From positions 124,001 through 188,000 of the forward strand of contig JAMOUV010000002.1 of assembly GCA_027067965.1 (NCBI GenBank): a stretch of DNA of 64,000 nucleotides, read 5' to 3'. The translations under genes and the position numbers were made by a program. The notes beneath the pieces were generated by a model that saw only the letters and a program-made list of their open reading frames with translations, searched no databases and was not told the DNA's origin. Shown here in pieces: positions 39,243 to 49,885 of this stretch. Each line of letters opens with the position of its first letter. Positions within the stretch are counted from its first letter, which is position 1. The DNA is from Flavobacteriales bacterium. Lineage in GTDB: Bacteria > Bacteroidota > Bacteroidia > Flavobacteriales > Flavobacteriaceae.

Positions 39243-39617
39243 TCACCGGCGTCTTTTTAAAATTTTGAAAGTACCGTCGTCAAAAATTTTAATAAGTTCA
39301 CTTACTTCCGGTTCCGTAAGGTGAAGTGAAGTTAAATAAGAGTCCACAATGCTCGCTCCTTCGGGGTCGTCATAAATTTTATTTTCTTTTTTCTTTTGAT
39401 TTTCAAAAGGTTCACCCTTTCCGGTAATGAGCCAGTAGGGATTCACATCGGGAAACTTCTCCAAAAATTTATTGAAAAAATCGTAACTGGGTTTATTTCT
39501 TCCCGAAAGCAAATGCGATATACTGCTTCTTTGAATATTTAAAAGCGAAGCCAATTCGGAAGAGGTCAATTTTTTTAATCTCATAAATTCTTTTAAACGA
39601 TCGGCAAAATCATTCAT
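39243..39617 (-). CDS. XRE-family helix-turn-helix regulator
   Basis: 124 residues: N-terminal HTH_3 domain (about 7-62; SSELASLLNIQRSSISHLLSG is the recognition region) followed by PYWLITGKGEPFE, typical of small Bacteroidota XRE proteins, and a short C-terminal tail with no ligand domain. Its own promoter carries an inverted repeat, so autoregulation is likely. Targets unknown. Confidence 0.85.
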   Translation of the reverse strand: MNDFADRLKEFMRLKKLTSSELASLLNIQRSSISHLLSGRNKPSYDFFNKFLEKFPDVNPYWLITGKGEPFENQKKKENKIYDDPEGASIVDSYLTSLHLTEPEVSELIKIFDDGTFKILKRRR

Positions 39618-39625
39618 AGGTTACA

Positions 39626-39647
39626 TTTGTAAATACAAATTTACAAA
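39626..39647. promoter_or_regulatory. 22-bp inverted repeat over the XRE gene promoter
   Basis: TTTGTAAAT-ACAA-ATTTACAAA has perfect 9-base arms. The minus-strand -7 box TAAATTTG (39636-39643) lies inside it, so a protein bound here would block the promoter. Candidate autoregulatory operator. Confidence 0.6.
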
Positions 39648-39930
39648 AAAAATTTTATCAAATAACATATGTATTTTGTTTATAATTTATCCATTTCGAA
39701 TTGAAGGTTAATCATTGCGAAATTTCTCATTTTTTATTTCAAATTACTTGTTTAAACCGCACGCATAACTCTAATACTACCAATAAGTTATATTTTCACT
39801 ATAAAAAAAATTAATAACAAATAAAATTCATCATGAGGGGGTGCGCGATATTGCAAAAGACAGGAAGAATTAGTAATTTTACAAGAATTTATAAGGTGAT
39901 AACAAGTGAAATTTTAAAATTTTACATTAA

Positions 39931-39947
39931 ATGTTATTAACATGTTA
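39931..39947. promoter_or_regulatory. Overlapping palindromes upstream of the Lrp-like gene
   Basis: ATGTTATTAACAT (39931-39943) and TAACATGTTA (39938-39947) overlap, 20 bases before the -7 box. The rest of the 377-base spacer is AT-rich and holds no gene that I can see. Confidence 0.4.
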
Positions 39948-39966
39948 TTATTTTCTAAAATTATTA

Positions 39967-39974
39967 TATATTTG
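39967..39974 (+). promoter_or_regulatory. -7 box of the Lrp-like gene
   Basis: TATATTTG, 20 bases before the ATG at 39995. Confidence 0.6.
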
Positions 39975-39994
39975 CATATTCTAAATTTTACTAT

Positions 39995-40486
39995 ATGGCT
40001 AAAATCAAATTAGACAAAATCGATCAGCGCATTTTAGACATGCTTATAGAAAATGCCCGCACTCCGTTTACCGAAATCGCAAAAAAATTACGAATCTCCG
40101 CAGGGACGGTTCACGTAAGGGTTCGCAAGATGGAAAAATCCGGAATCATTAAAGGTGCATCACTAACCGTTGATTACGACAAGCTCGGCTATTCCTTTAT
40201 AGCATACATCGGAATTTTTTTGGACAAGACATCCAAAACGCGTTTTGTGCTTGAACGATTAAAAAAGATTCCTTATGTAACCGTAGCGCACATTACAACG
40301 GGAAAATATAACATATTTTGTAAAATTCGAGCGCAGAATACGGAACACGCCAAAGATATTATTTTCAATATTGATGATATTGACGGAATTGTCCGCACCG
40401 AAACGATGATTTCCTTGGAAGAAAGTATTAATGACAAGAAACGTTTAATGCATCATATCTTTCAAGACGCCATGGAGGAAGATTAA
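39995..40486 (+). CDS. Lrp/AsnC-family regulator
   Basis: 163 residues: N-terminal winged HTH (about 5-55; ARTPFTEIAKKLRISAGTVHVRVRKME) and a C-terminal RAM ligand-binding/oligomerisation domain (about 65-145; YIGIFLDK, VAHITTGKYNIFCKIRA). Lrp proteins sense amino acids and form octamers on DNA. Convergent with aroB; the effector is unknown. Confidence 0.92.
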   Translation: MAKIKLDKIDQRILDMLIENARTPFTEIAKKLRISAGTVHVRVRKMEKSGIIKGASLTVDYDKLGYSFIAYIGIFLDKTSKTRFVLERLKKIPYVTVAHITTGKYNIFCKIRAQNTEHAKDIIFNIDDIDGIVRTETMISLEESINDKKRLMHHIFQDAMEED

Positions 40487-40491
40487 TTCAT

Positions 40492-41547
40492 TTATTTTGA
40501 AATGGTTTTAATATAATTCAAACTTTCCCGGAGTAATGCGCCGGGAATTTTTTTATTATACACGGCCGAACCGATATTTTTTAACAACACGAAAAGAATA
40601 TCACCGGATATGTTTTTCTTGTCGAGTTTAAGATAGGGGAGCAGATTCCGGTACTCCAAGTTTTTAGCCAAAGAAAAATCATAATAAGAGGATAAAGTCT
40701 CTTTTATTTCATTTAGTTCCTGCTTGCTTAGCCCGGTTTCATGCATGGAAATATACGCCTCGGCAAGCATGCCTAACGCCACGGCATGCCCGTGCGTAAT
40801 GCGTAAATCGGTTTCCCTGTTTATAAAGGCCTCGATCGCATGCCCGATAGTATGGCCGAAATTCAAAATTTTACGCAACCCCTCTTCATGCTCATCGTTG
40901 TTTACAATTGTGAATTTAATCTCCACGGAGCGTTTAATCAAATCGTGAATTTGATGGGTTTTAAATGTTTTTAATTGTTGGAAATAGTTTTGATCGAATA
41001 TGAGCCCGTGTTTAAACATTTCAGCCAAACCGGAATAAAACTCTTCTTCCGGCAAGGTATTTAAAAAATCCGGAAGAATATATATTTTTTTCGGTGGATA
41101 ATAAGTACCTATTTGATTTTTGGCTTCATAATAATTAATTCCCGTTTTTCCGCCAATCGCCGCATCTACCATCGCAAGCAATGAAGTAGGGATATTGATA
41201 TATTTGATACCACGCTTATAAGTTGAAGCCACGAATCCGCCCACATCGCTCACCACACCGCCTCCCAGATTAAGAATCAAACTGTTTCGATCGGCCATTT
41301 GCTTAAAAAGTTCATCCCAAATATGTCGAACCTGATCCAAATTTTTGTTTTGTTCGCTAAGTCCGGTTCGTATAATATGTGACTCGTGATTCAAATAAGG
41401 TTTAAGCAAAGGCAGGCAGTTTACATTTGTATTCGAGTCTGTAATGATATATACATTTGTAAACTCTTGTTCTTTTATATACTCGTCCAAATTACTAAAT
41501 TCAGACGATGAATTCATTAAATATATATTATCTGTAATACTCTTCAT
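40492..41547 (-). CDS. aroB: 3-dehydroquinate synthase
   Basis: NAD- and metal-dependent cyclisation of DAHP, second step of the shikimate pathway. 351 residues with LNLGGGVVSDVGGFVASTYKRG (NAD/phosphate site), PTSLLAMVDAAIGGKTGIN, and metal ligands in NFGHTIGHAIE and HGHAVALGM. Separate from aroK (27.8 kb). Divergent from proline dehydrogenase. Confidence 0.95.
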   Translation of the reverse strand: MKSITDNIYLMNSSSEFSNLDEYIKEQEFTNVYIITDSNTNVNCLPLLKPYLNHESHIIRTGLSEQNKNLDQVRHIWDELFKQMADRNSLILNLGGGVVSDVGGFVASTYKRGIKYINIPTSLLAMVDAAIGGKTGINYYEAKNQIGTYYPPKKIYILPDFLNTLPEEEFYSGLAEMFKHGLIFDQNYFQQLKTFKTHQIHDLIKRSVEIKFTIVNNDEHEEGLRKILNFGHTIGHAIEAFINRETDLRITHGHAVALGMLAEAYISMHETGLSKQELNEIKETLSSYYDFSLAKNLEYRNLLPYLKLDKKNISGDILFVLLKNIGSAVYNKKIPGALLRESLNYIKTISK

Positions 41548-41563
41548 TGATACATTTTACGCA

Positions 41564-41571
41564 CAAATTTA
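41564..41571 (-). promoter_or_regulatory. -7 box of the aroB promoter
   Basis: TAAATTTG on the minus strand, 17 bases upstream of the aroB ATG. Confidence 0.5.
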
Positions 41572-41615
41572 TGAATAAAAAGGAATTTGTCATTTTTATA
41601 TCGCGCCCGACCACC

Positions 41616-41623
41616 TAACTTTG
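41616..41623 (+). promoter_or_regulatory. -7 box of the proline dehydrogenase promoter
   Basis: TAACTTTG, 15 bases before ATG 41638. It lies inside the longer frame that begins at 41587, which argues for the shorter protein. Confidence 0.55.
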
Positions 41624-41637
41624 AAACAAAAAATATT

Positions 41638-42816
41638 ATGTTCGATATTAGTATTTTTCAAGATACGGAAACCGCTTTTGCTTTAAAAACAGATGCGGAG
41701 ATTGAACGTGCCTATTGGTTATTCAGTTTAATTCAAAACCAACCTTTGGTTAAATTGGGAAAGGCAGTGGCCAATTTCGCCCTCAAACATCATTTTCCTG
41801 TGGAAGGGATTATACGCACTACGGTTTTCGATCATTTTTGTGGCGGCGTAACCGAAGAAGATACTTTGCCCGTTGTAGATAAATTGTTTTCCAAAGGAGT
41901 CTATTCCATTTTGGATTACTCTGTCGAAGGAGCCGAAACCGAAGAAGATTTCGCGCGGGCCTTTAATAAAACCAAGCATTTAATTGAATTCGCTTCCAAG
42001 CGCAAAGAAATACCGTTTGCCGTATTCAAACCTACTGGGATGGGGGCTTTTGCTATTTATGAAAAAGTTTCGGCAGGAGCCGATTTAAGTCCGGAAGAGC
42101 AAACCAAATGGGAAAAAATCCGGTCGCGTTACTACAATTTATTCGTAGCGGCACGTGAACATGACGTGCCGGTGATGGTGGATGCGGAAGAAACATGGAT
42201 GCAAAAGGCGGTTGACGATTTACTGGAAGATTTGATGTATGAATTCAACCGGAATAAGCCATATGTAATCAATACGTTACAAATGTATCGCAAAGACCGT
42301 TTGGATTATTTAAAAGAATTATTTGACAGAACCCAATCCAAAGGAGTCAAATTGGGTATTAAATTCGTTCGCGGCGCTTATATGGAAAAAGAACGGGAAA
42401 GAGCCGAAGAAATGGGATATCCGTCACCCATTTGCGATACCAAGGAAGATACCGATAGAAATTATAATGCCGCTCTACGTTTTATGATGGATAATATTGA
42501 CAAGGATGTCTTAATATACAACGGGTCTCACAATGAAGAAAGTAATTTATTATTGGCCAATCTCACGGAAGAAAAAGGATTACAAAGAAATGACCCGAGA
42601 ATTTGGTTCGGACAATTATACGGAATGAGCGATAATATTACTTTTAATCTGGCCAAATTAGGATTTAATGCAAGTAAATATATACCTTTCGGCCCGGTGA
42701 AAGACGTGATGCCCTATCTTATCAGGCGCGCCGAAGAAAATACCTCTATAGCCGGTCAAACTAATCGAGAATTGAGATTGTTGGAAATGGAACGAAAAAG
42801 AAGAAAATTAATGTAA
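41638..42816 (+). CDS. Proline dehydrogenase
   Basis: FAD-linked oxidation of proline to pyrroline-5-carboxylate, a TIM-barrel PRODH domain. 392 residues from ATG 41638 (MFDISIFQDT). Motifs: VMVDAEETWMQ (substrate/FAD), GIKFVRGAYMEKER, YNGSHNEESN, FGQLYGMSDN and the C-terminal PYLIRRAEENTSIAGQ with the arginine pair binding the proline carboxylate. It is a stand-alone PRODH, not the bifunctional PutA. Confidence 0.92.
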   Translation: MFDISIFQDTETAFALKTDAEIERAYWLFSLIQNQPLVKLGKAVANFALKHHFPVEGIIRTTVFDHFCGGVTEEDTLPVVDKLFSKGVYSILDYSVEGAETEEDFARAFNKTKHLIEFASKRKEIPFAVFKPTGMGAFAIYEKVSAGADLSPEEQTKWEKIRSRYYNLFVAAREHDVPVMVDAEETWMQKAVDDLLEDLMYEFNRNKPYVINTLQMYRKDRLDYLKELFDRTQSKGVKLGIKFVRGAYMEKERERAEEMGYPSPICDTKEDTDRNYNAALRFMMDNIDKDVLIYNGSHNEESNLLLANLTEEKGLQRNDPRIWFGQLYGMSDNITFNLAKLGFNASKYIPFGPVKDVMPYLIRRAEENTSIAGQTNRELRLLEMERKRRKLM

Positions 42817-42827
42817 TTTATATACAA

Positions 42828-43553
42828 TTAGGCGTTTATTTTTGTAAACTCGCTGACCAATTGATCATATTTTGATTTTAATTCTTCCAAAAATTCCATT
42901 TTAAGACCGGGTTTATAAATACGCACGGCATCGTAAACGTTTTCATTTTTGAAAAAAGTAGCGAGTGCCACATCATAATTCCGGTTGCCAATCGTATCTT
43001 TAATAGATAAGGTAATTTTTTTGAATGCATCCCAATTGACGTGTTCGGGGAGTTCGAAATAATACATATGTTCTCTCTTCAAATCCTTGTAACAGGTATC
43101 ATCCAATTGATTGACTTCGAAAAATTTGGTAAGTTTGATACTTGCTACCTTTTCTCCTTTTCGGTCTCTTTTATGAAATTCGAAACCACCGTACTCCCGG
43201 AAAGCCATTTGAACCGCGGCTACATCTTTAAATGAAGGAATATTATGAACCCTGATGGTAAAATATTTGGATTTACCGAACATGACCGTTGCAAACGACG
43301 CATCGATATTTTTAAATTCGGTATATTTTCTGATTTTATTGGTCGTCCGGATTATTTTTTCCCACGAATAAGTTTTTTTGGTTACAAAGAAAATATTATC
43401 CGGTTTGGAAGCCGATTCGGGAATGATGTCGCCGTGAAATCCGGGAAAGGGATCCACGATATGTAATACAAGAGTCCTGGGAAGCGCTTCTTCTCGCAAA
43501 ACTTCCATGGTTTCCTCTTTTAAAACGGTACCTACAATTTCTTTTTTTGTCAT
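42828..43553 (-). CDS. Conserved hypothetical protein of unknown function
   Basis: 241 residues from the internal ATG (MTKKEIVGTV); a frame 17 codons longer starts at 43604, but a TATCTTTA promoter-like box lies in that extension, so I prefer the shorter form. Acidic/basic mixed, no membrane segment or signal peptide, ending in a coiled-coil-like ELKSKYDQLVSEFTK. It is probably cytoplasmic. I do not recognise the family. It is divergent from pyrG, and convergent with proline dehydrogenase. Confidence 0.6.
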   Translation of the reverse strand: MTKKEIVGTVLKEETMEVLREEALPRTLVLHIVDPFPGFHGDIIPESASKPDNIFFVTKKTYSWEKIIRTTNKIRKYTEFKNIDASFATVMFGKSKYFTIRVHNIPSFKDVAAVQMAFREYGGFEFHKRDRKGEKVASIKLTKFFEVNQLDDTCYKDLKREHMYYFELPEHVNWDAFKKITLSIKDTIGNRNYDVALATFFKNENVYDAVRIYKPGLKMEFLEELKSKYDQLVSEFTKINA

Positions 43554-43582
43554 GACGGGAATATTTGGATTAAAGATAATAA

Positions 43583-45259
<1,677 letters not shown>

Positions 45260-45271
45260 TGAAATTAGATT

Positions 45272-47212
45272 ATGACAGCAAAAAAGAAATCGAATAAAAA
45301 ACCATCGACCAAAACAAAAAAGACGCAAACAACACCGCAAAAACGGCCTAGTTTTAAGAGTTTGCTTATTCAGTATATTATTTTAACCATCGCCTTTTAT
45401 TTTGTGGCAAGAAGTTGCGAACGCGCCAGATTAGCCAAAGAAGAGGCCGAAAAAACCGAACAAACCGAACAGGTTAAAAAAGAGGAAAACAAAATCTCAC
45501 CGGTTCAAATTAAAGACAGCACCGAACTGGCTATGCTTCAAAACGAAATGGGGGATTTTGCCTACGCTTTAACTATTTCCGAACAACAACCCGTATCCGT
45601 TCAAACCGACAAACTGGATATTCGATTCACTCCCAAAGGCGGAGCAATTGATAAACTATATCTCAAAACCTATACCAATGCCCAGGGCGGACCGGTCCGG
45701 TTGATTGACGGCAACCAGGATTTTAATCTGGATCTGAAACTTAAGACGGGAAAAATTATAGCCACGCGGGATTTTAACTTTGTTCCCGAAGTTCAAAAAA
45801 CCGACTCGGTTACAATTGTAACCATGAAATTATATGCAGGAAAGGACAAATATCTTGCCTACGAGTACCGCATTCCGAAGGACAATTATATGATTGATTT
45901 TCATGTCTATACCAAAAATTTGGAAAATTTAATATCGGAAGAAAATAACGACTTGCATTGGGATTTGAAGGCATACAGCCATGAATTCGATCCGAAATAC
46001 GAAAATAATTTTACAGCCCTGAAATACGAATATGAAGACGGAAAAACCGACGGTCTCAGTGCTTTGAGTAAAGAAAAGGAAGACGAAGCCGAAGATGTAA
46101 ATTGGGTGGATTTCAAACAACATTTCTTTTCATCCTTTCTCATCACTCCCGAAAAGCCATTCGAAAAAGCCAAATTCAAGCAAATCACTTTATATGATAA
46201 GGAAAAAGACACCTTGCATACCAAACATTTCTTTTTAGACACCCACCTCAAGCCCGAAAACGGCCGTTTGAATTATCAAATGAAATGGTTTCACGGTCCC
46301 AATGATTACGATTTGTTGGCTTCATACGGCTATGATATGGAAGAAGTGATTCCGTTGGGTTGGGGAATTTTCGGTTGGATGAATAAATATGTCTTTATTC
46401 CCATGTTTGATTTTTTGAAGAAATTTATTTCCAATTACGGCTTGATAATTATTCTGATGACCCTGATAGTCAGATTGATAACTTCACCACTGTATTATAA
46501 AACTTACGTTTCACAAGCCAAAATGAAAATCATTCGTCCCGAAATGGATGAAATCAACAAGAAATACAAAGACAATCCCATGAAACGCCAAAAGGAAATT
46601 ATGGCTTTGCAGTCCAAAGCCGGCGTGAGTCCTCTATCGGGATGTTTGCCGTCCTTGCTATTCATTCCCATATTTTATGCTTTATTCCGCTTTTTCCCTG
46701 CCGAATTGGACTTAAGACATAAAGGTTTTCTTTGGGTAAAAGATTTATCGTCCTACGAAAGTTTTATTAACCTGCCCTTCGACATTCCGTTTATAGGGCG
46801 TCATATCAGTTTATTTGCATTAATCGCGTCGGTATTGATGTTTCTTTATATGCAAATGAATCAAAGTTCTCAAAACATGTCCATGCCCACTCAGGAAGGC
46901 ATGCCCGATTTGTCTAAAATGATGAAATGGATGCTCTATTTGATGCCTTTCATGATGTTTTTCTTCTTCAATAATTATGCAAGCGGACTGAGTTTATATT
47001 ATATGATTTCGACCTTTTTGAGTCTGGTGATTGTATTTGTGATTAAAAAGTATGTCATTGACGAGGAGAAGGTAAAGGCACAAATCGAAGAAAATAAGAA
47101 AAAACCAAAAAAACAAAGCCGTTTCCAAGCCAAACTTCAACATCTGATGGAACAAGCCGAACAACAAAAGCGATTGCAAGAAGAAATGAAGCGTAAAAAA
47201 CGTGGTAAATAA
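45272..47212 (+). CDS. yidC: Membrane protein insertase YidC
   Basis: Inserts and folds inner-membrane proteins with or without SecYEG. 646 residues: a lysine-rich cytoplasmic start, TM1 (about 30-46), a large periplasmic domain (about 90-370), and five C-terminal helices (from about 385) with the hydrophilic-groove arginine in IILMTLIVRLITSP. It ends in a basic, coiled-coil-like tail (QAEQQKRLQEEMKRKKR), which may contact ribosomes. Operon pyrG-yidC-small Cys protein. Confidence 0.95.
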   Translation: MTAKKKSNKKPSTKTKKTQTTPQKRPSFKSLLIQYIILTIAFYFVARSCERARLAKEEAEKTEQTEQVKKEENKISPVQIKDSTELAMLQNEMGDFAYALTISEQQPVSVQTDKLDIRFTPKGGAIDKLYLKTYTNAQGGPVRLIDGNQDFNLDLKLKTGKIIATRDFNFVPEVQKTDSVTIVTMKLYAGKDKYLAYEYRIPKDNYMIDFHVYTKNLENLISEENNDLHWDLKAYSHEFDPKYENNFTALKYEYEDGKTDGLSALSKEKEDEAEDVNWVDFKQHFFSSFLITPEKPFEKAKFKQITLYDKEKDTLHTKHFFLDTHLKPENGRLNYQMKWFHGPNDYDLLASYGYDMEEVIPLGWGIFGWMNKYVFIPMFDFLKKFISNYGLIIILMTLIVRLITSPLYYKTYVSQAKMKIIRPEMDEINKKYKDNPMKRQKEIMALQSKAGVSPLSGCLPSLLFIPIFYALFRFFPAELDLRHKGFLWVKDLSSYESFINLPFDIPFIGRHISLFALIASVLMFLYMQMNQSSQNMSMPTQEGMPDLSKMMKWMLYLMPFMMFFFFNNYASGLSLYYMISTFLSLVIVFVIKKYVIDEEKVKAQIEENKKKPKKQSRFQAKLQHLMEQAEQQKRLQEEMKRKKRGK

Positions 47213-47218
47213 TTATTC

Positions 47219-47506
47219 ATGCGGCAATTTTGGCTTATATTGTTGATTACACTCGTACTGTTATTGATTGGTTTTGCAGGAATCGGTATCAAGATTTTAT
47301 TGAAAAAAGAAGGAAAATTCGAAGGCACATGCGCTTCTATGAATCCCGAAACCAATCCCGACGGCGACCCGTGTCAATTCTGCGGCCGTACTCCGGATGA
47401 ATACAAGGGAAATTGTTCGCGGGAAATATTGCATAAAATCATGGAAGAGAAAAAGAAAAACCGTGGCGCCGTGTTGGATTGGGACGAACTGAATGAGAGA
47501 CTTTAG
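47219..47506 (+). CDS. Small membrane Cys-rich protein, NqrM-like
   Basis: 95 residues with one N-terminal membrane helix (about 4-25) and four cysteines in the pattern GTCASMNP...DPCQFCG...GNC. The helix plus Cys motif resembles NqrM (DUF539), which helps mature the iron site of Na+-translocating NADH:quinone reductase. No nqr genes are in the window, so the link is by resemblance only. Starts 6 bases after yidC. Confidence 0.55.
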   Translation: MRQFWLILLITLVLLLIGFAGIGIKILLKKEGKFEGTCASMNPETNPDGDPCQFCGRTPDEYKGNCSREILHKIMEEKKKNRGAVLDWDELNERL

Positions 47507-47511
47507 TCTTG

Positions 47512-47537
47512 GTTTAACTTTAACCTTAACTTAAACT
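47512..47537. repeat. Solo TTTAACTTTAACCTTAACTT array
   Basis: Four degenerate TTTAAC/TTAACC units in the spacer after the NqrM-like gene, like the left array of the 32.1-kb cassette but without a partner array or a four-helix-bundle gene. Confidence 0.55.
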
Positions 47538-47586
47538 GAATCAATCCTTTAGTTATTGATATTTAAACTTATTAAGATTATGCAAA

Positions 47587-47618
47587 GGCCGGTTGGTAAG
47601 TTTGTCGAACCGCCGGCC
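47587..47618. repeat. Dispersed copy of the REP-like palindrome
   Basis: Arms GGCCGG/CCGGCC round GGTAAGTTTGTCGAACC, the same core as the palindromes at 5.7-6.7 kb in the type B orientation, again with GC-rich compensating arms. Confidence 0.75.
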
Positions 47619-47684
47619 GGTGGACAATGACACTATGAAGCAAACGGTGGGACCCAAGCGAAGAGGTGCTGCCCCCGGTTACTC

Positions 47685-49016
47685 TCACCAAGCCCTCGAA
47701 AACTTCACCCAATACTTCTTCAACGGATATAAAATAATGATGGAAGCGATAAAAAACGTCATCATCAACAAAATGGCGGCTTTCATAGAACCGGTGATCC
47801 ATTCCAAATAGCCAAACGCAAATGTGCCCAATACAATGGCTATTTTTTCAAATACATCGTAGAAACTGAAGTAGGTAGTATGCACACCCGGATCTTCGGG
47901 GAGCATTTTGGAATAGGTGGAACGGGAAAGCGTTTGAATGGAGCCCATCACCAATCCTACCAATCCGCCCAGAAAATAGAACCAATATTCCACATTGGGA
48001 TTGTTTTTATCCAAGAAATAAGCCAATACCGTAATGGCCGACCAAATCAACAAAACAATAATCAAAGCCGAAATATTACCTATTTTTTCGGATATTTTGG
48101 CAAAACTCATGGCCCCTACAATACCTACCAATTGTACCAAAAGAATGGTTAAAATCAATTTGGATGCAGGCAATCCCAATTCCTTGCTTCCGAAAATGCC
48201 GGCCACATAAAAAATAGTCTGAGCCGCAAAACTATATAAGAAGAAAGCATAAAGAAACCGTCTTAAATATGGTTTATGGCGTATTTCCTTAAGAACTTGA
48301 AAAAGTTTTTGGTAACCTTTCAGAAGAATGGATTTCTTGAATGGCGTAGGTTTGTCATAAATATTGTCGGGCAAAACGGCAAAAGGAATTTGGGCGAATA
48401 ACAACCACCAAATTCCCACGCTTAAAAAAGAAATCCTTGAAGGAAGCGTCGGATCCTTTATGCCATACCATTCGGGAAACATAATCATGCTCAAATTAAA
48501 AAGCATGAGTAACACAGACCCGATATATCCGAACGTAAAACCCAATGCACTGGCATAATCTTGCTTTTCCTTAGGAACAATTTCGGGCAAAAAGGCATTA
48601 TAAAACACCAAACTCCCCCAAAAACCTATACTGGCCAAGACACTGAATATCAACCCGATATGAACCGTATCTCTGCCTTTGAAGAAAAAAAGCATCATGG
48701 TGGAAATGGCACCCAAATACGTAAAAAACTTCATAAATATTTTTTTGTTGCCCGTATAATCGGCAATGGAAGAGAGAATAGGGGACATAAGGGCCACAAT
48801 TAAAAACGAGAATGCAAGGGCATAGGAATACAATTCGGTATTAAGAAACTCATGTCCCAGGAAAATCAATTTGTCGTTTCCGTCCGGAGTTTTGGTGACT
48901 TTTTCATAAAAAATAGGAAAAATCGCGGAACTAATAACCAATGCATAAGCGGAATTCGCCCAATCGAACATAGCCCAAGCATAAAGGGGCTTAATTTTTT
49001 TCTTCCATTTACTCAT
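47685..49016 (-). CDS. UMF1/Atg22-like MFS transporter
   Basis: 443 residues, about 12 helices. The opening PLYAWAMFDWANSAYALVISSAIFP is the UMF1 signature; GSxxQTLSRSTYSKMLPEDP-like sequence occurs near residue 370. Yeast Atg22 exports amino acids from the vacuole; bacterial substrates are unknown. Its start overlaps the rfbA stop by four bases, so it belongs to the rfbB-rfbA operon. Confidence 0.85.
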   Translation of the reverse strand: MSKWKKKIKPLYAWAMFDWANSAYALVISSAIFPIFYEKVTKTPDGNDKLIFLGHEFLNTELYSYALAFSFLIVALMSPILSSIADYTGNKKIFMKFFTYLGAISTMMLFFFKGRDTVHIGLIFSVLASIGFWGSLVFYNAFLPEIVPKEKQDYASALGFTFGYIGSVLLMLFNLSMIMFPEWYGIKDPTLPSRISFLSVGIWWLLFAQIPFAVLPDNIYDKPTPFKKSILLKGYQKLFQVLKEIRHKPYLRRFLYAFFLYSFAAQTIFYVAGIFGSKELGLPASKLILTILLVQLVGIVGAMSFAKISEKIGNISALIIVLLIWSAITVLAYFLDKNNPNVEYWFYFLGGLVGLVMGSIQTLSRSTYSKMLPEDPGVHTTYFSFYDVFEKIAIVLGTFAFGYLEWITGSMKAAILLMMTFFIASIIILYPLKKYWVKFSRAW

Positions 49017-49885
49017 TCAATCAATTTTTTTAAATAAGCGGCATATTCGTTTTCGCCATAACTTTCGATTATTTTTTCCAACCGGGCCGTGTCAATCCAT
49101 CCGTTGCGCCATGCAATTTCTTCAGGGCAACTGATTTTTAAGCCGGTACGCTTCTCTATTACTTTTACAAATTCCGATGCTTCGTTCAACGCTTCGTGCG
49201 TACCCGTGTCTAACCATGCATAACCACGCCCTAGAAAATTGACTTTTAGCCGTTCTTCTTCTAGAAACATCTTGTTTACATCTGTAATCTCCAATTCGCC
49301 TCGCCACGAAGGTTTAACTTTTTTGGCTTTTTCCACCACATCGGGCGGATAGAAATAAAGACCGGTAATAGCAAAATTACTTTTGGGATTTTGGGGTTTT
49401 TCTTCCAAACCGGTCACCATTCCGTTTTTATCAAAATTAATGATGCCGTAGCGTTGTGGTTCATTGACATAATATCCGAATATGACCGCTTTATTCTCCT
49501 GTTCAACCGTATTTTTGGCATTACGTAATTTACGAGTCAAATTACCTCCGAAAAAAATATTATCACCCAAAACCATACTAACCGGTTGATTATTAATAAA
49601 TTTTTCGCCTATTAAAAATGCTTGTGCCAATCCGTCCGGTGAGGGTTGCTCGGCATATTGTAGCGACAAACCTAAATGGGATCCGTCATCGAAAAGTTCT
49701 TTGAATTTCGGTAAATCCGAAGGGGTGGAAATGATAAGAATATCACGTATGCCGGCAAGCATCAGAACGGATAACGGATAGAAAATCATCGGCTTATCAT
49801 AAACGGGCAATAATTGTTTGGAAACTACTTTTGTTAAAGGATACAAACGGGTTCCGGCACCGCCGGCTAAGATAATTCCTTTCAT
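49013..49885 (-). CDS. rfbA: Glucose-1-phosphate thymidylyltransferase
   Basis: First step of dTDP-L-rhamnose synthesis: dTTP + Glc-1-P to dTDP-glucose. 290 residues with GIILAGGAGTRLYPLTKVVSKQ (nucleotide loop), DKPMIFYPL, VLGDNIFFG (metal Asp) and GYAWLDTGTHEAL. Overlaps rfbB by four bases. Confidence 0.95.
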   Translation of the reverse strand: MKGIILAGGAGTRLYPLTKVVSKQLLPVYDKPMIFYPLSVLMLAGIRDILIISTPSDLPKFKELFDDGSHLGLSLQYAEQPSPDGLAQAFLIGEKFINNQPVSMVLGDNIFFGGNLTRKLRNAKNTVEQENKAVIFGYYVNEPQRYGIINFDKNGMVTGLEEKPQNPKSNFAITGLYFYPPDVVEKAKKVKPSWRGELEITDVNKMFLEEERLKVNFLGRGYAWLDTGTHEALNEASEFVKVIEKRTGLKISCPEEIAWRNGWIDTARLEKIIESYGENEYAAYLKKLIE

